From: Caldisericota bacterium
GTDB lineage: Bacteria > Caldisericota > Caldisericia > B22-G15
NCBI GenBank assembly: GCA_003648245.1
Contig: QMOO01000072.1
Span: 1 to 6,386 of the forward strand
DNA: 6,386 nt
Direction: 5' to 3'
Below are positions 1 to 5,761 of this stretch, one piece after another. Made by a program: the position numbers and the translations under genes. Positions within the stretch are counted from its first letter, which is position 1, and each line of letters opens with the position of its first letter. The notes under the pieces are model-generated. The model searched no databases and was not told the origin of the DNA. It worked only from the letters and a program-made list of their open reading frames with translations.

Positions 1-1
1 A

Positions 2-430
2 ATAGTCGGAAAAAATATAATGGATAAAAAAAGATTCCTCAAGTGTCTTGTGAAAGCTCAATCGGTACCAGGCCCCATTGCTATAAATACTGCTTTCTTT
101 GTCGGGAGTGAAATAGGTGGTATTCCCCTTGGTATATTTCTTGTACTTTCAGTTTTTCTCCCTCCATTCATCACTATCCTACTCGTAGCTACATTCCTGT
201 GGCACTATATTGAAGTTCCATATGTGAGGTACTTTCTTGTAGGTGTGAGAATAGGAATATCTGTTATACTAATCGATTTTATATACAGAATTACAAAAAA
301 GTGGAGAATAAGGAATTTTGTCTTAATTCTTACAGGAATGCTTCTTATAATTTTTTTAAAACTTCATACTATATATACCTTTATTCTTATCTCTGCCCTA
401 TACTTTCTTATTATACGGGGTGAAAAATGA
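2..430 (+). CDS. Short-chain CHR (chromate transporter family) subunit, first of a tandem pair; 5'-truncated by window edge
   Basis: Inner-membrane protein of the CHR family, whose best-known members export chromate; the real substrate here is unproven. The diagnostic signature AQSVPGPIAINTAFFVG (residues 13-29 counted from the ATG at 20) matches the family pattern AQ-x-x-PGP-x-x-x-N. It is followed by several hydrophobic segments at about residues 35-60, 70-90 and 99-133. The ATG at 20 is probably internal: the reading frame stays open to the left edge with no stop, no ribosome binding site precedes this ATG, and the conserved N-terminal part of the family (F-x-K-x-G-x-x-x-[FY]-GG) is missing although the downstream partner has it. 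About 40 residues should lie outside the window. The stop overlaps the next start (ATGA), as is typical of paired short CHR genes whose products are thought to work together. The family call is firm; the substrate is not. Confidence 0.85.
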   Translation: MVGKNIMDKKRFLKCLVKAQSVPGPIAINTAFFVGSEIGGIPLGIFLVLSVFLPPFITILLVATFLWHYIEVPYVRYFLVGVRIGISVILIDFIYRITKKWRIRNFVLILTGMLLIIFLKLHTIYTFILISALYFLIIRGEK

Positions 431-954
431 TAATAAAACTCTTTCTTATCTTTCTTAAAATTGGTTTCTTTGCCTATGGGGGAGGTTGGGGTGTTCTCTC
501 CATCATCAGAGACGAGATTGTAAGGGTTCATGGAGTTCTTTCAATGCCTGATTTTCTGAACATGATTTCAGTAGCTCAGCTAACCCCCGGACCCATAGCT
601 GTCAATGTAGCTACTTACACTGGATTTAAGCTAGCTGGTTTCTGGGGTGCTCTATCTTCAACCATAGGAGTGATTCTACCTGGTATACTTCTCTCTATAA
701 TTGTCTATACATTTCTACTTTTTATAGAGAAAAAACACAGCTTGGATAAACTCTACAGGAGTTTAAGAGTGGGTGTAATAGTACTTGTTACATACACCAC
801 ATACCTTATCTTTACAAGTTCAGCAATAATTGACTATTTATCTATGATTGTTTTTGTTTCCCTCTTAATTATTTATTTTATATACAGGAAATTAAATCCG
901 CTCTACATTGTGCTATTTGGAGGTGTTTTTTATCTAATTCTTAAGGTGATATAA
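427..954 (+). CDS. Short-chain CHR (chromate transporter family) subunit, second of a tandem pair
   Basis: A complete 175-residue single-domain CHR protein of the inner membrane. Near the N-terminus it carries the family motif FLKIGFFAYGGGWG (residues 9-22), with GGG where long ChrA proteins usually have GGP. It then has the signature AQLTPGPIAVNVATYTG (residues 50-66). Hydrophobic segments lie at about 79-100, 115-131, 135-152 and 158-174. Roughly 175-200 residues is the normal size for the short-chain type, in which two adjacent genes encode N- and C-type halves that are thought to assemble together; long ChrA proteins fuse two such domains. The start overlaps the stop of the upstream paralogue by 4 nt, and GGGGTG at 417-422 gives a plausible binding site, so translation is probably coupled. 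Anion export is the family role. Chromate specificity is an inference from the family name only, and no chromate-response regulator is visible. Confidence 0.88.
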   Translation: MIIKLFLIFLKIGFFAYGGGWGVLSIIRDEIVRVHGVLSMPDFLNMISVAQLTPGPIAVNVATYTGFKLAGFWGALSSTIGVILPGILLSIIVYTFLLFIEKKHSLDKLYRSLRVGVIVLVTYTTYLIFTSSAIIDYLSMIVFVSLLIIYFIYRKLNPLYIVLFGGVFYLILKVI

Positions 955-955
955 T
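947..955 (+). promoter_or_regulatory. Candidate extended -10 promoter for the metallopeptidase gene
   Basis: TGATATAAT is a perfect extended -10 element (TG-n-TATAAT) spanning the stop codon of the upstream transporter gene. The -35 position about 17 nt upstream (around 926-932) is only a T-run, so recognition would rest on the extended -10. Initiation would fall near 962, giving a leader of about 25 nt that still contains the strong ribosome binding site. This would let the peptidase be transcribed apart from the transporter pair, although read-through from upstream is equally possible because no terminator separates them. Confidence 0.4.
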
Positions 956-972
956 TTCACTTTAGATAAAGG

Positions 973-980
973 AAGGAGGA
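973..980 (+). promoter_or_regulatory. Strong Shine-Dalgarno of the metallopeptidase gene
   Basis: AAGGAGGA ends 6 nt before the ATG at 987, close to the ideal complement of the 16S rRNA 3' end. It fixes the start and predicts efficient translation. It is the strongest ribosome binding site on the plus strand of this window. Confidence 0.8.
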
Positions 981-986
981 AAAGCA

Positions 987-2555
987 ATGAATCATAAAGA
1001 GTTCTTGACAATGGTTAATGATGAATTGGCGGTACTGGAAAAGGAGGTTGCGGTTACCTACTGGAATCTTACAACCACAGGAAAGAAAGACTGGGAGAAA
1101 AAATTTATAGAGGCAGATATAAAATTAAGAGAGTACCTCTCAGACAAGAGTAAATTTGAACTGGTTAACAAGTTTTTACAGGATGACTCTCTTTCTCCTC
1201 TTGAAAAGAGGGAGCTTCTCCTTTTAAGAAACGCAATGCTTCCAAACCAGATAGATAAGGAGACATTAAAAATCGTTTCAGAGAAAGAGGCAGAGATAGA
1301 AAGTATTTTTACAAGTTTCAGAGGAAAAATAGATGGAAAGAAAGTGACAAATAATGAAATCGAAGAGATTCTCAGAAAGGAAACAGACTCATCTTTGAGA
1401 AAAAAAGCCTGGGAGGCCAGTAAAGAGATAGGAGAAGTGGTTGGTCCAAAGATCCTTGAATTAGTAAAAATAAGAAATAAAATTGCAAGAGGATTTGGAT
1501 ATAGTAATTATTACGAGATGATGTTTGAACTTCAAGAACTGGATGTTGACAGGATTCACGGCATCTTTAAGGAGTTCAAAAATAAGACAGATGAAACATT
1601 CAGGATAATGAAGGAAGAAGTAGATACCAGACTCTCAGAGCAGTTTGGTGTTTCAAGCGAGAACCTTATGCCATGGCATTACTCTGATCCCTTCTTTCAG
1701 GAAGCTCCTCATATATACGATGTTCCCTTTGATGAGGTGTTTAAAAATTTAAATATTGAAAAGCTTGTGGAGAGAACATATAACTCTATAGGAATGGATG
1801 TTAGCGACATATTAAAAAGAAGTGATCTCTATGAAAGAGAAGGAAAAAATCAGCATGCTTTTTGCATACACATAGACAGAAGTGGAGATGTAAGAATTCT
1901 TGCAAACATAAGACCCAATGAGAGATGGGCTGAAACCATGCTTCATGAGATGGGTCATGCGGTCTATGATAAATACCTTAATATGGATTTACCGTTTTTA
2001 CTTAGAGAACCCTCCCATATATTTACCACTGAAGCAGTTGCTATGTTCTTTGGTAGATTTGCAAGAAAGTGGGTCTGGTATAAAGAAATCGTTGGAGTTG
2101 AGGAAGAATTGAAGGATTATAAAGATTTAATAGATAAACTTTTAAAGTTACAACTTATGATTTCAGCAAGATGGATAATAACTTTTGTTTTCTTTGAAAG
2201 GAAACTCTACGAGATGGAAAAGAACATTAACAATCTCTGGTATGATGTTGTAGCTGAAAATCAATTTTTAAATATTCCAGAAGACAGAAAAAATAGATTT
2301 GATTGGGCTTCAAAAATTCACTTTGGAACAAATCCAGTCTATTATCAAAACTACCTACTTGGAGAGATGATGGCTTCTCAGATGGATGAATTTGTAAAAA
2401 CAAATATCTCCTCTTTACCATTTAAGTCAGAAGTTGGTAGATTCCTTATAGAAAAAATATTTGAACCTGGTAGTTCTTTAAGATGGGATGAACTACTAAC
2501 CAGTTCTACTGGCGAAACCCTAAATCCGAATTATTTAATAAATCAACTCGTATAG
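987..2555 (+). CDS. HEMGH zinc metallopeptidase (M3/M2-like oligopeptidase)
   Basis: A 522-residue gluzincin metallopeptidase predicted to cut short peptides in the cytoplasm; there is no signal peptide or membrane segment. The zinc site is HEMGH at residues 320-324 (ligands H320 and H324, catalytic E321), with E349 in FTTEA as the likely third ligand. The gap of 25 residues from the second histidine to this glutamate matches M3 oligopeptidases such as neurolysin. The surrounding HEMGHAVYD and the segment SSLRKKAWEA near residues 135-144 also recall M2 (angiotensin-converting enzyme-like) proteins. The C-terminal stretch around H445 and Y452/Y453/Y456 is where these families place transition-state-stabilising residues. 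The N-terminal 280 residues are largely helical and charged, as in the helical lid of M3/M2 enzymes. The start is fixed by AAGGAGGA. The gene lies 32 nt behind the transporter pair and converges with the aminotransferase, one base between stops. The metallopeptidase call is firm; the subfamily is uncertain. Confidence 0.85.
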   Translation: MNHKEFLTMVNDELAVLEKEVAVTYWNLTTTGKKDWEKKFIEADIKLREYLSDKSKFELVNKFLQDDSLSPLEKRELLLLRNAMLPNQIDKETLKIVSEKEAEIESIFTSFRGKIDGKKVTNNEIEEILRKETDSSLRKKAWEASKEIGEVVGPKILELVKIRNKIARGFGYSNYYEMMFELQELDVDRIHGIFKEFKNKTDETFRIMKEEVDTRLSEQFGVSSENLMPWHYSDPFFQEAPHIYDVPFDEVFKNLNIEKLVERTYNSIGMDVSDILKRSDLYEREGKNQHAFCIHIDRSGDVRILANIRPNERWAETMLHEMGHAVYDKYLNMDLPFLLREPSHIFTTEAVAMFFGRFARKWVWYKEIVGVEEELKDYKDLIDKLLKLQLMISARWIITFVFFERKLYEMEKNINNLWYDVVAENQFLNIPEDRKNRFDWASKIHFGTNPVYYQNYLLGEMMASQMDEFVKTNISSLPFKSEVGRFLIEKIFEPGSSLRWDELLTSSTGETLNPNYLINQLV

Positions 2556-2556
2556 A

Positions 2557-3786
2557 TTAAGTTTTAATTTTCTTTTTGAGAAGTTTACCTAATCGTTTTA
2601 TACCTTCCTCTATTTGCTCCACGCTGGGAAGTGAGAAGTTTAGTCTCAGGCAATTGTGTATGTTTCTATGTGGATAGAAAGCGACTCCTACAACAAATGC
2701 AACCTTTTCCTCTATTGCTTCGTAGAAGAGTTCTTCAGTGTTTATACTCTTTGGACAACATGCCCACACAAACAAGCCACCCTCAGGTTTGGTCCACTTG
2801 ACTTCTTCAGGGAAATACTTTTTCATACTCTCAAGCATTACGTCTCTTTTCTTTTTATACTCTCTTCTTACAGTTTCAAGATATGGTTCAAGATATCCTC
2901 TTTTCAAGAATTCATACACTATAAACTGAGTTATAGAGGGAGAACACAGGTCTGCTGCCTGTTTTGCAATTACAATTTTTCTTATTGCTTGCGGATCCCC
3001 AACTATCCATCCAAGTCTGAGGCCAGGAGAGAGAATCTTTGAGAATGTTCTTAATGCTATAACATGTGATATATCCATAGTTATTAGAGATGGAAGTTTT
3101 TTTCCCTCAAATCTTACTTCACCATATGGGTCATCCTCTATAATTGGGATCTGGTATCTTTCAGATATTTCTATTATGTCTTTTCTTCTCTCCTCAGAGA
3201 GGGTTACCCCTGTTGGGTTATGGAAGTTTGGCACAATATATACAAATTTTGGTTTTATTCCCTCTCTCCTTAACCTCTTTATTTCATCTTCTAAAATATT
3301 CACGTCTATTCCATCTTTGTTTATTCTTATATCCACAAATTTTGCCTGGAAGGCATTAAAAGCCTGAAGAGCACCAAGGTATGAAGGGGATTCCACGAGT
3401 ACAGTATCTCCTGGATTTATAAACACTTTAGCCACAAGATCCAATCCCTGCTGGGAAGCTGTAGTTATTATAAGGTTGTCTAAAGAAACATCTGCTCCTT
3501 CTTTTCTCATTCTTTCTACCAGGAGCTCTCTTAGTTGTTTTAAGCCCTCGGTTACTCCATACTGAAGAGCCTCTTTTCCATAAGTTTTTAGCACATAATC
3601 TGTAACTTCTCTGATGTGTTCTGAAGGGAAAAAGGTTGGATCAGGAAAACCACCTGCCAATGAAATTACACCTTCTTGCTTTGCTACTTTCAGTAACTCT
3701 CTTATTTCCGAGGCCCTCATTCCCCTTGCTCTTTCAGAATACAATCCTTCCCAGTCAATTCCAATCTCGTTAGGTGATACCCCCAT
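2557..3786 (-). CDS. PLP-dependent fold-type I aminotransferase, LysN/2-aminoadipate-type
   Basis: A 409-residue cytosolic aminotransferase that swaps amino groups between amino acids and 2-oxo acids. Family landmarks are in order: GGFPDPTFFP (residues 45-54), YGVTEG (76-81), the cofactor-ring pair D218/Y221 in EDDPYGE, N190 in NFHNPTG, the Schiff-base lysine K250 in RTFSKILSPGLRLGW with phosphate-binding R257, and R381 in CLRLNFS, which should bind the substrate alpha-carboxylate. From memory the sequence resembles Thermus LysN (alpha-aminoadipate aminotransferase) along its length. R29 in SEIRELL sits where LysN uses an arginine for the substrate side chain. Relatives are often promiscuous, accepting aminoadipate, leucine, aromatic residues or glutamate, so the exact substrate cannot be assigned. 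There is no N-terminal winged helix, so it is not a MocR regulator. The ATG has a good ribosome binding site and its own promoter. No lysine-biosynthesis genes are adjacent. Confidence 0.9.
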   Translation of the reverse strand: MGVSPNEIGIDWEGLYSERARGMRASEIRELLKVAKQEGVISLAGGFPDPTFFPSEHIREVTDYVLKTYGKEALQYGVTEGLKQLRELLVERMRKEGADVSLDNLIITTASQQGLDLVAKVFINPGDTVLVESPSYLGALQAFNAFQAKFVDIRINKDGIDVNILEDEIKRLRREGIKPKFVYIVPNFHNPTGVTLSEERRKDIIEISERYQIPIIEDDPYGEVRFEGKKLPSLITMDISHVIALRTFSKILSPGLRLGWIVGDPQAIRKIVIAKQAADLCSPSITQFIVYEFLKRGYLEPYLETVRREYKKKRDVMLESMKKYFPEEVKWTKPEGGLFVWACCPKSINTEELFYEAIEEKVAFVVGVAFYPHRNIHNCLRLNFSLPSVEQIEEGIKRLGKLLKKKIKT

Positions 3787-3791
3787 AGTTT

Positions 3792-3800
3792 CACCTTCCT
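3792..3800 (-). promoter_or_regulatory. Shine-Dalgarno of the aminotransferase gene
   Basis: On the minus strand AGGAAGGTG ends 5 nt before the ATG (3786-3784). It supports this start over the internal methionine at residue 23. Confidence 0.65.
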
Positions 3801-3824
3801 TTCTTTAAGTTTTTGCCAAAGAAG

Positions 3825-3853
3825 ATTTTAACAAACTAACTCAAGAAAGTCAA
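3825..3853 (-). promoter_or_regulatory. Sigma-A-type promoter of the aminotransferase gene
   Basis: Read on the minus strand, TTGACT (3853-3848) and TAAAAT (3830-3825) are separated by exactly 17 nt. Each differs from the consensus hexamer by one base. Upstream of the -35 the sequence is very A/T-rich (about 3854-3890), compatible with an UP element. Transcription would begin near 3818, leaving a leader of about 30 nt with the ribosome binding site. This makes the aminotransferase an independent transcription unit rather than the tail of the holB-ricT operon. Confidence 0.65.
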
Positions 3854-3857
3854 ATAA

Positions 3858-3868
3858 GTTAAATTAAC
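3858..3868. promoter_or_regulatory. Perfect 11-bp palindrome abutting the aminotransferase -35, possible operator
   Basis: GTTAA-A-TTAAC is a perfect 5+1+5 inverted repeat centred at 3863, about 45 nt upstream of the predicted start of transcription. That spacing suits a class II-like activator or a repressor that blocks the -35. Because it is A/T-rich and short it could be chance, and no regulator gene is in the window. Confidence 0.25.
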
Positions 3869-3893
3869 CTTTTAAAATGTAGTTTTTTATTCT

Positions 3894-3937
3894 GCGATAG
3901 ACTGAAAGGTGAAGTTGGAATTTTAGATTTCTATCGC
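3894..3937 (+). other. Isolated imperfect stem-loop in the intergenic region
   Basis: GCGATAGA (3894-3901) pairs perfectly with TCTATCGC (3930-3937). Inside it CTGAAA (3902-3907) can pair with TTTTAG (3921-3926) with one G-U wobble on the plus-strand RNA, leaving a 3-nt bulge (3927-3929) and a 13-nt loop. No T-run follows on either strand, so it is not an intrinsic terminator. The wobble pair becomes a C-A mismatch on the minus strand, so if it acts as RNA the plus orientation is slightly preferred. The remaining intergenic sequence (3938-4029) holds no supported gene. Confidence 0.35.
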
Positions 3938-4029
3938 TATCTTTAAAATATCATGGATTCTAAGGACAATTGCATAATGAAATCTGAAGAGGTCTGGATG
4001 AAGATTACGCTTAAAAAATGATAGACTTC

Positions 4030-4839
4030 CTATGCGTTTTTATTGAATCTTTTAATCTCTTCTAACTTGACTTCTCTCTGTCCCCCATCCTGGAATTCCA
4101 CAAGAACAGTCTTTTTGAAGGGAGATATTGAAAAAACCTTTCCCCGTTTTCCATCAACTTCTACTTCTTCTTCTATCTCTGGATAATCTCTTTCCATCTC
4201 TTCATATATAGGTAATTCATATAAAAGGCAACACATAAGTCTCCCGCATATGCCAGATATTTTAAAAGGATTCACGTTAAGCCCCTGTTTTCTTGCCATG
4301 TCAAGAGTGACAGGTTTAAAATCTGTGAGAAAGACAGAGCAGCACAGGGGTCTTCCACATGGACCAAGTCCTCCAACAAGTCTTGCTTCATCTCTTGTTC
4401 CGATTTGCCATAACTCAATCCTTGTTTTAAATGTTGCGGCAAGATCTCTTACAAGTGCTCTAAAATCCACTCTATTTTCTGCAGTAAAAAGAAATGTGAG
4501 TTTTTTTCTATCAAGAGAGTAATGGGCAAGAATTAACTCCATTGGAAGTCCATGTTTTGATATTTTCATCTTACATATTTCCAGTGCCTTTTTTTCTTCG
4601 TTTTTATTCTGTTCAAACTTGTTTTTGTCAGTATCTGTAGCAAGTCTTAGAAGATTGCATTCTGCGTTTCTCTCTTCCTCTGTTTCTATAACATCAGAGT
4701 AGACTCTTGCCAGCTCCTCACATCTATCCTTTTCTATTACCACCATATCCATCTTTTTAATTTCTATGTTTAGTGAGAAATTACATAGATGGAATTTCTT
4801 GTCTCCACCTATAAGTTTTACGTATATATACTTATGCAT
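4030..4839 (-). CDS. ricT: PSP1-domain protein RicT (YaaT)
   Basis: A 269-residue cytosolic protein, close to the roughly 275 of B. subtilis YaaT. The PSP1 core is unmistakable: NRVDFRALVRDLA (122-134), RIELWQIGTRDEAR (140-153), then two cysteine clusters, GPCGRPLCC (159-167) and GICGRLMCC (196-204). These give a C-x4-CC pattern twice (C161, C166, C167; C198, C203, C204). In B. subtilis RicT joins RicA and RicF in a complex that binds Fe-S clusters through such cysteines and modulates RNase Y mRNA processing, as well as sporulation, biofilm and competence decisions. Whether partners exist in this organism cannot be seen here. A charged stretch at 213-226 and a small beta-rich tail (227-265) complete the protein. 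The ATG overlaps the holB stop by 8 nt with GGAGG upstream. Position directly after holB repeats the Firmicutes order. Confidence 0.93.
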   Translation of the reverse strand: MHKYIYVKLIGGDKKFHLCNFSLNIEIKKMDMVVIEKDRCEELARVYSDVIETEEERNAECNLLRLATDTDKNKFEQNKNEEKKALEICKMKISKHGLPMELILAHYSLDRKKLTFLFTAENRVDFRALVRDLAATFKTRIELWQIGTRDEARLVGGLGPCGRPLCCSVFLTDFKPVTLDMARKQGLNVNPFKISGICGRLMCCLLYELPIYEEMERDYPEIEEEVEVDGKRGKVFSISPFKKTVLVEFQDGGQREVKLEEIKRFNKNA

Positions 4840-5761
4840 TGATTCCTCCGCTCAGTCTAAGAATTTCGATTCCAAGTTTCCTAATTAAAAAAGACTGATT
4901 TAAATTATACTTTAAATCTTTTTCAATCTCAAATAATTTTTCTCCCAGTCTTATTAGTGCATCCATAGATAAACTTATGGACAGATCAAAAATATCTTGA
5001 AGAAAGTCAAGATTTTTTATAAGAGATTCCTCTTTCACTTTCTTTATTGATACCATATCAGATACAACTTCTTCAAAAATGATTATAGCTTCTTCAAGAT
5101 TTTCGAGCTTCTCCATATATTTTACAAATTCTATATAGGTTCTATTACCTTTAAGGAAGGAGATAAAATGGGAGATAATCTCTTTTCTGTAAGTTAGTCT
5201 GTCTTCATCCATAATATTGTATGCTTTCTTTAAACTTCCGTTGGATATTCTGGATATGAGTTTTACCTCTTCCTGATTTTCTACCTGCTCCCTAACTTTT
5301 TCCTCTATTAATTTTGTTGGAATTGGAGAGAAATGTACTGGGAGACACCTGGATATAACTGTATCTGGAAGTTTTTCAGGGAAGGGAGTTATAAGTATAA
5401 AAATAGTCCTTTCAGGTGGTTCTTCCAGTATTTTAAGCAGACTATTCGCTGCCTCTATAGTTAGAAGGTGTGCGTTGTCAATTATATTTATTCTAAATTT
5501 TCCCTGGGGTGAAAGATAGGAGGTTCTTTTAAGCTCTCTTATCTTATCTATTCCTATACTTTTTTCTCCCTCTATTATTGTGATATCTTTTAATAAACTT
5601 TCATTTGAACCATTTATAATTTTTGAAAATTCTATGGCAAATTTTAGTTTTCCAACCCCCTCCTTACCATAAAATAAAAAAGCATGGGGAATTTTCTCTG
5701 TTTCTATAATTTTTTTGAGGAGTTTTTTAACTCTCTCCTGGTCTATTAAATTCTTAAACAC
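4832..5761 (-). CDS. holB: DNA polymerase III delta prime subunit (clamp loader)
   Basis: A 309-residue AAA+-fold subunit of the clamp loader that helps place the beta sliding clamp on DNA. It opens with FKNLIDQERVKKLL, typical of the family. The P-loop is GKEGVGKL (residues 32-39), where L39 replaces the usual Ser/Thr; with IIDNAHLLT (93-101) in the Walker B position this suggests little or no ATP hydrolysis, as is normal for delta prime. The LLKILEEPP block (108-116), sensor I region ILITPFPEKLP (122-132) and arginine-finger motif SRC (137-139) are intact. The four-cysteine zinc module that usually follows the P-loop is absent; C139 is the only cysteine. The start is GTG (5761-5759), preceded in frame by a stop two codons upstream, so no earlier start is possible; its ribosome binding site (AAAAGG) is weak. 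It overlaps both neighbours by 8 nt. Confidence 0.92.
   Translation of the reverse strand: MFKNLIDQERVKKLLKKIIETEKIPHAFLFYGKEGVGKLKFAIEFSKIINGSNESLLKDITIIEGEKSIGIDKIRELKRTSYLSPQGKFRINIIDNAHLLTIEAANSLLKILEEPPERTIFILITPFPEKLPDTVISRCLPVHFSPIPTKLIEEKVREQVENQEEVKLISRISNGSLKKAYNIMDEDRLTYRKEIISHFISFLKGNRTYIEFVKYMEKLENLEEAIIIFEEVVSDMVSIKKVKEESLIKNLDFLQDIFDLSISLSMDALIRLGEKLFEIEKDLKYNLNQSFLIRKLGIEILRLSGGINA
4845..4849 (-). promoter_or_regulatory. Shine-Dalgarno of ricT, inside the end of holB
   Basis: GGAGG on the minus strand lies 5 nt before the ricT ATG (4839-4837), inside the last codons of holB. It confirms the overlapping start and suggests that ribosomes finishing holB can reinitiate on ricT. 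Confidence 0.7.

Noticed and set aside
1918..2421. Secondary frames inside the peptidase gene on both strands
   Set aside because: They lie wholly under a well-supported metallopeptidase gene, lack ribosome binding sites and show no protein-like motifs.
2500..2512. Hairpin CCAGT-TCT-ACTGG near the end of the peptidase gene
   Set aside because: It lies within coding sequence and no T-run follows it on either strand, so it is not a terminator.
2656..3808. Several plus-strand frames opposite the aminotransferase
   Set aside because: They are antisense to a clearly conserved enzyme and have compositions expected from reverse-complement reading.
3873..3878. TAAAAT on the plus strand as a -10 for a transcript through the stem-loop
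   Set aside because: There is no acceptable -35 at 16-18 nt upstream and the region is simply A/T-rich.
3890..3940. Relic of a CRISPR repeat or of a mobile-element end at the inverted repeat
   Set aside because: It is a single copy, with no second repeat, spacer, target duplication or transposase fragment nearby.
3953..4021. A 22-residue plus-strand reading frame (starting MDSKDNCIMK) in the intergenic region
   Set aside because: There is no ribosome binding site before its ATG, no convincing promoter and no recognisable motif; a frame this short is expected by chance.
4013..4033. Possible intrinsic terminator for ricT on the minus strand: short stem (ATAG/CTAT) overlapping the stop codon, followed by T6
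   Set aside because: The stem is only 4-5 A/T-rich pairs and is separated from the T-run by two bases, too weak to call, although the location after the operon is suggestive.
4250..4522. A 90-residue plus-strand frame opposite ricT
   Set aside because: It is antisense to the conserved cysteine region of ricT, with no start signals.
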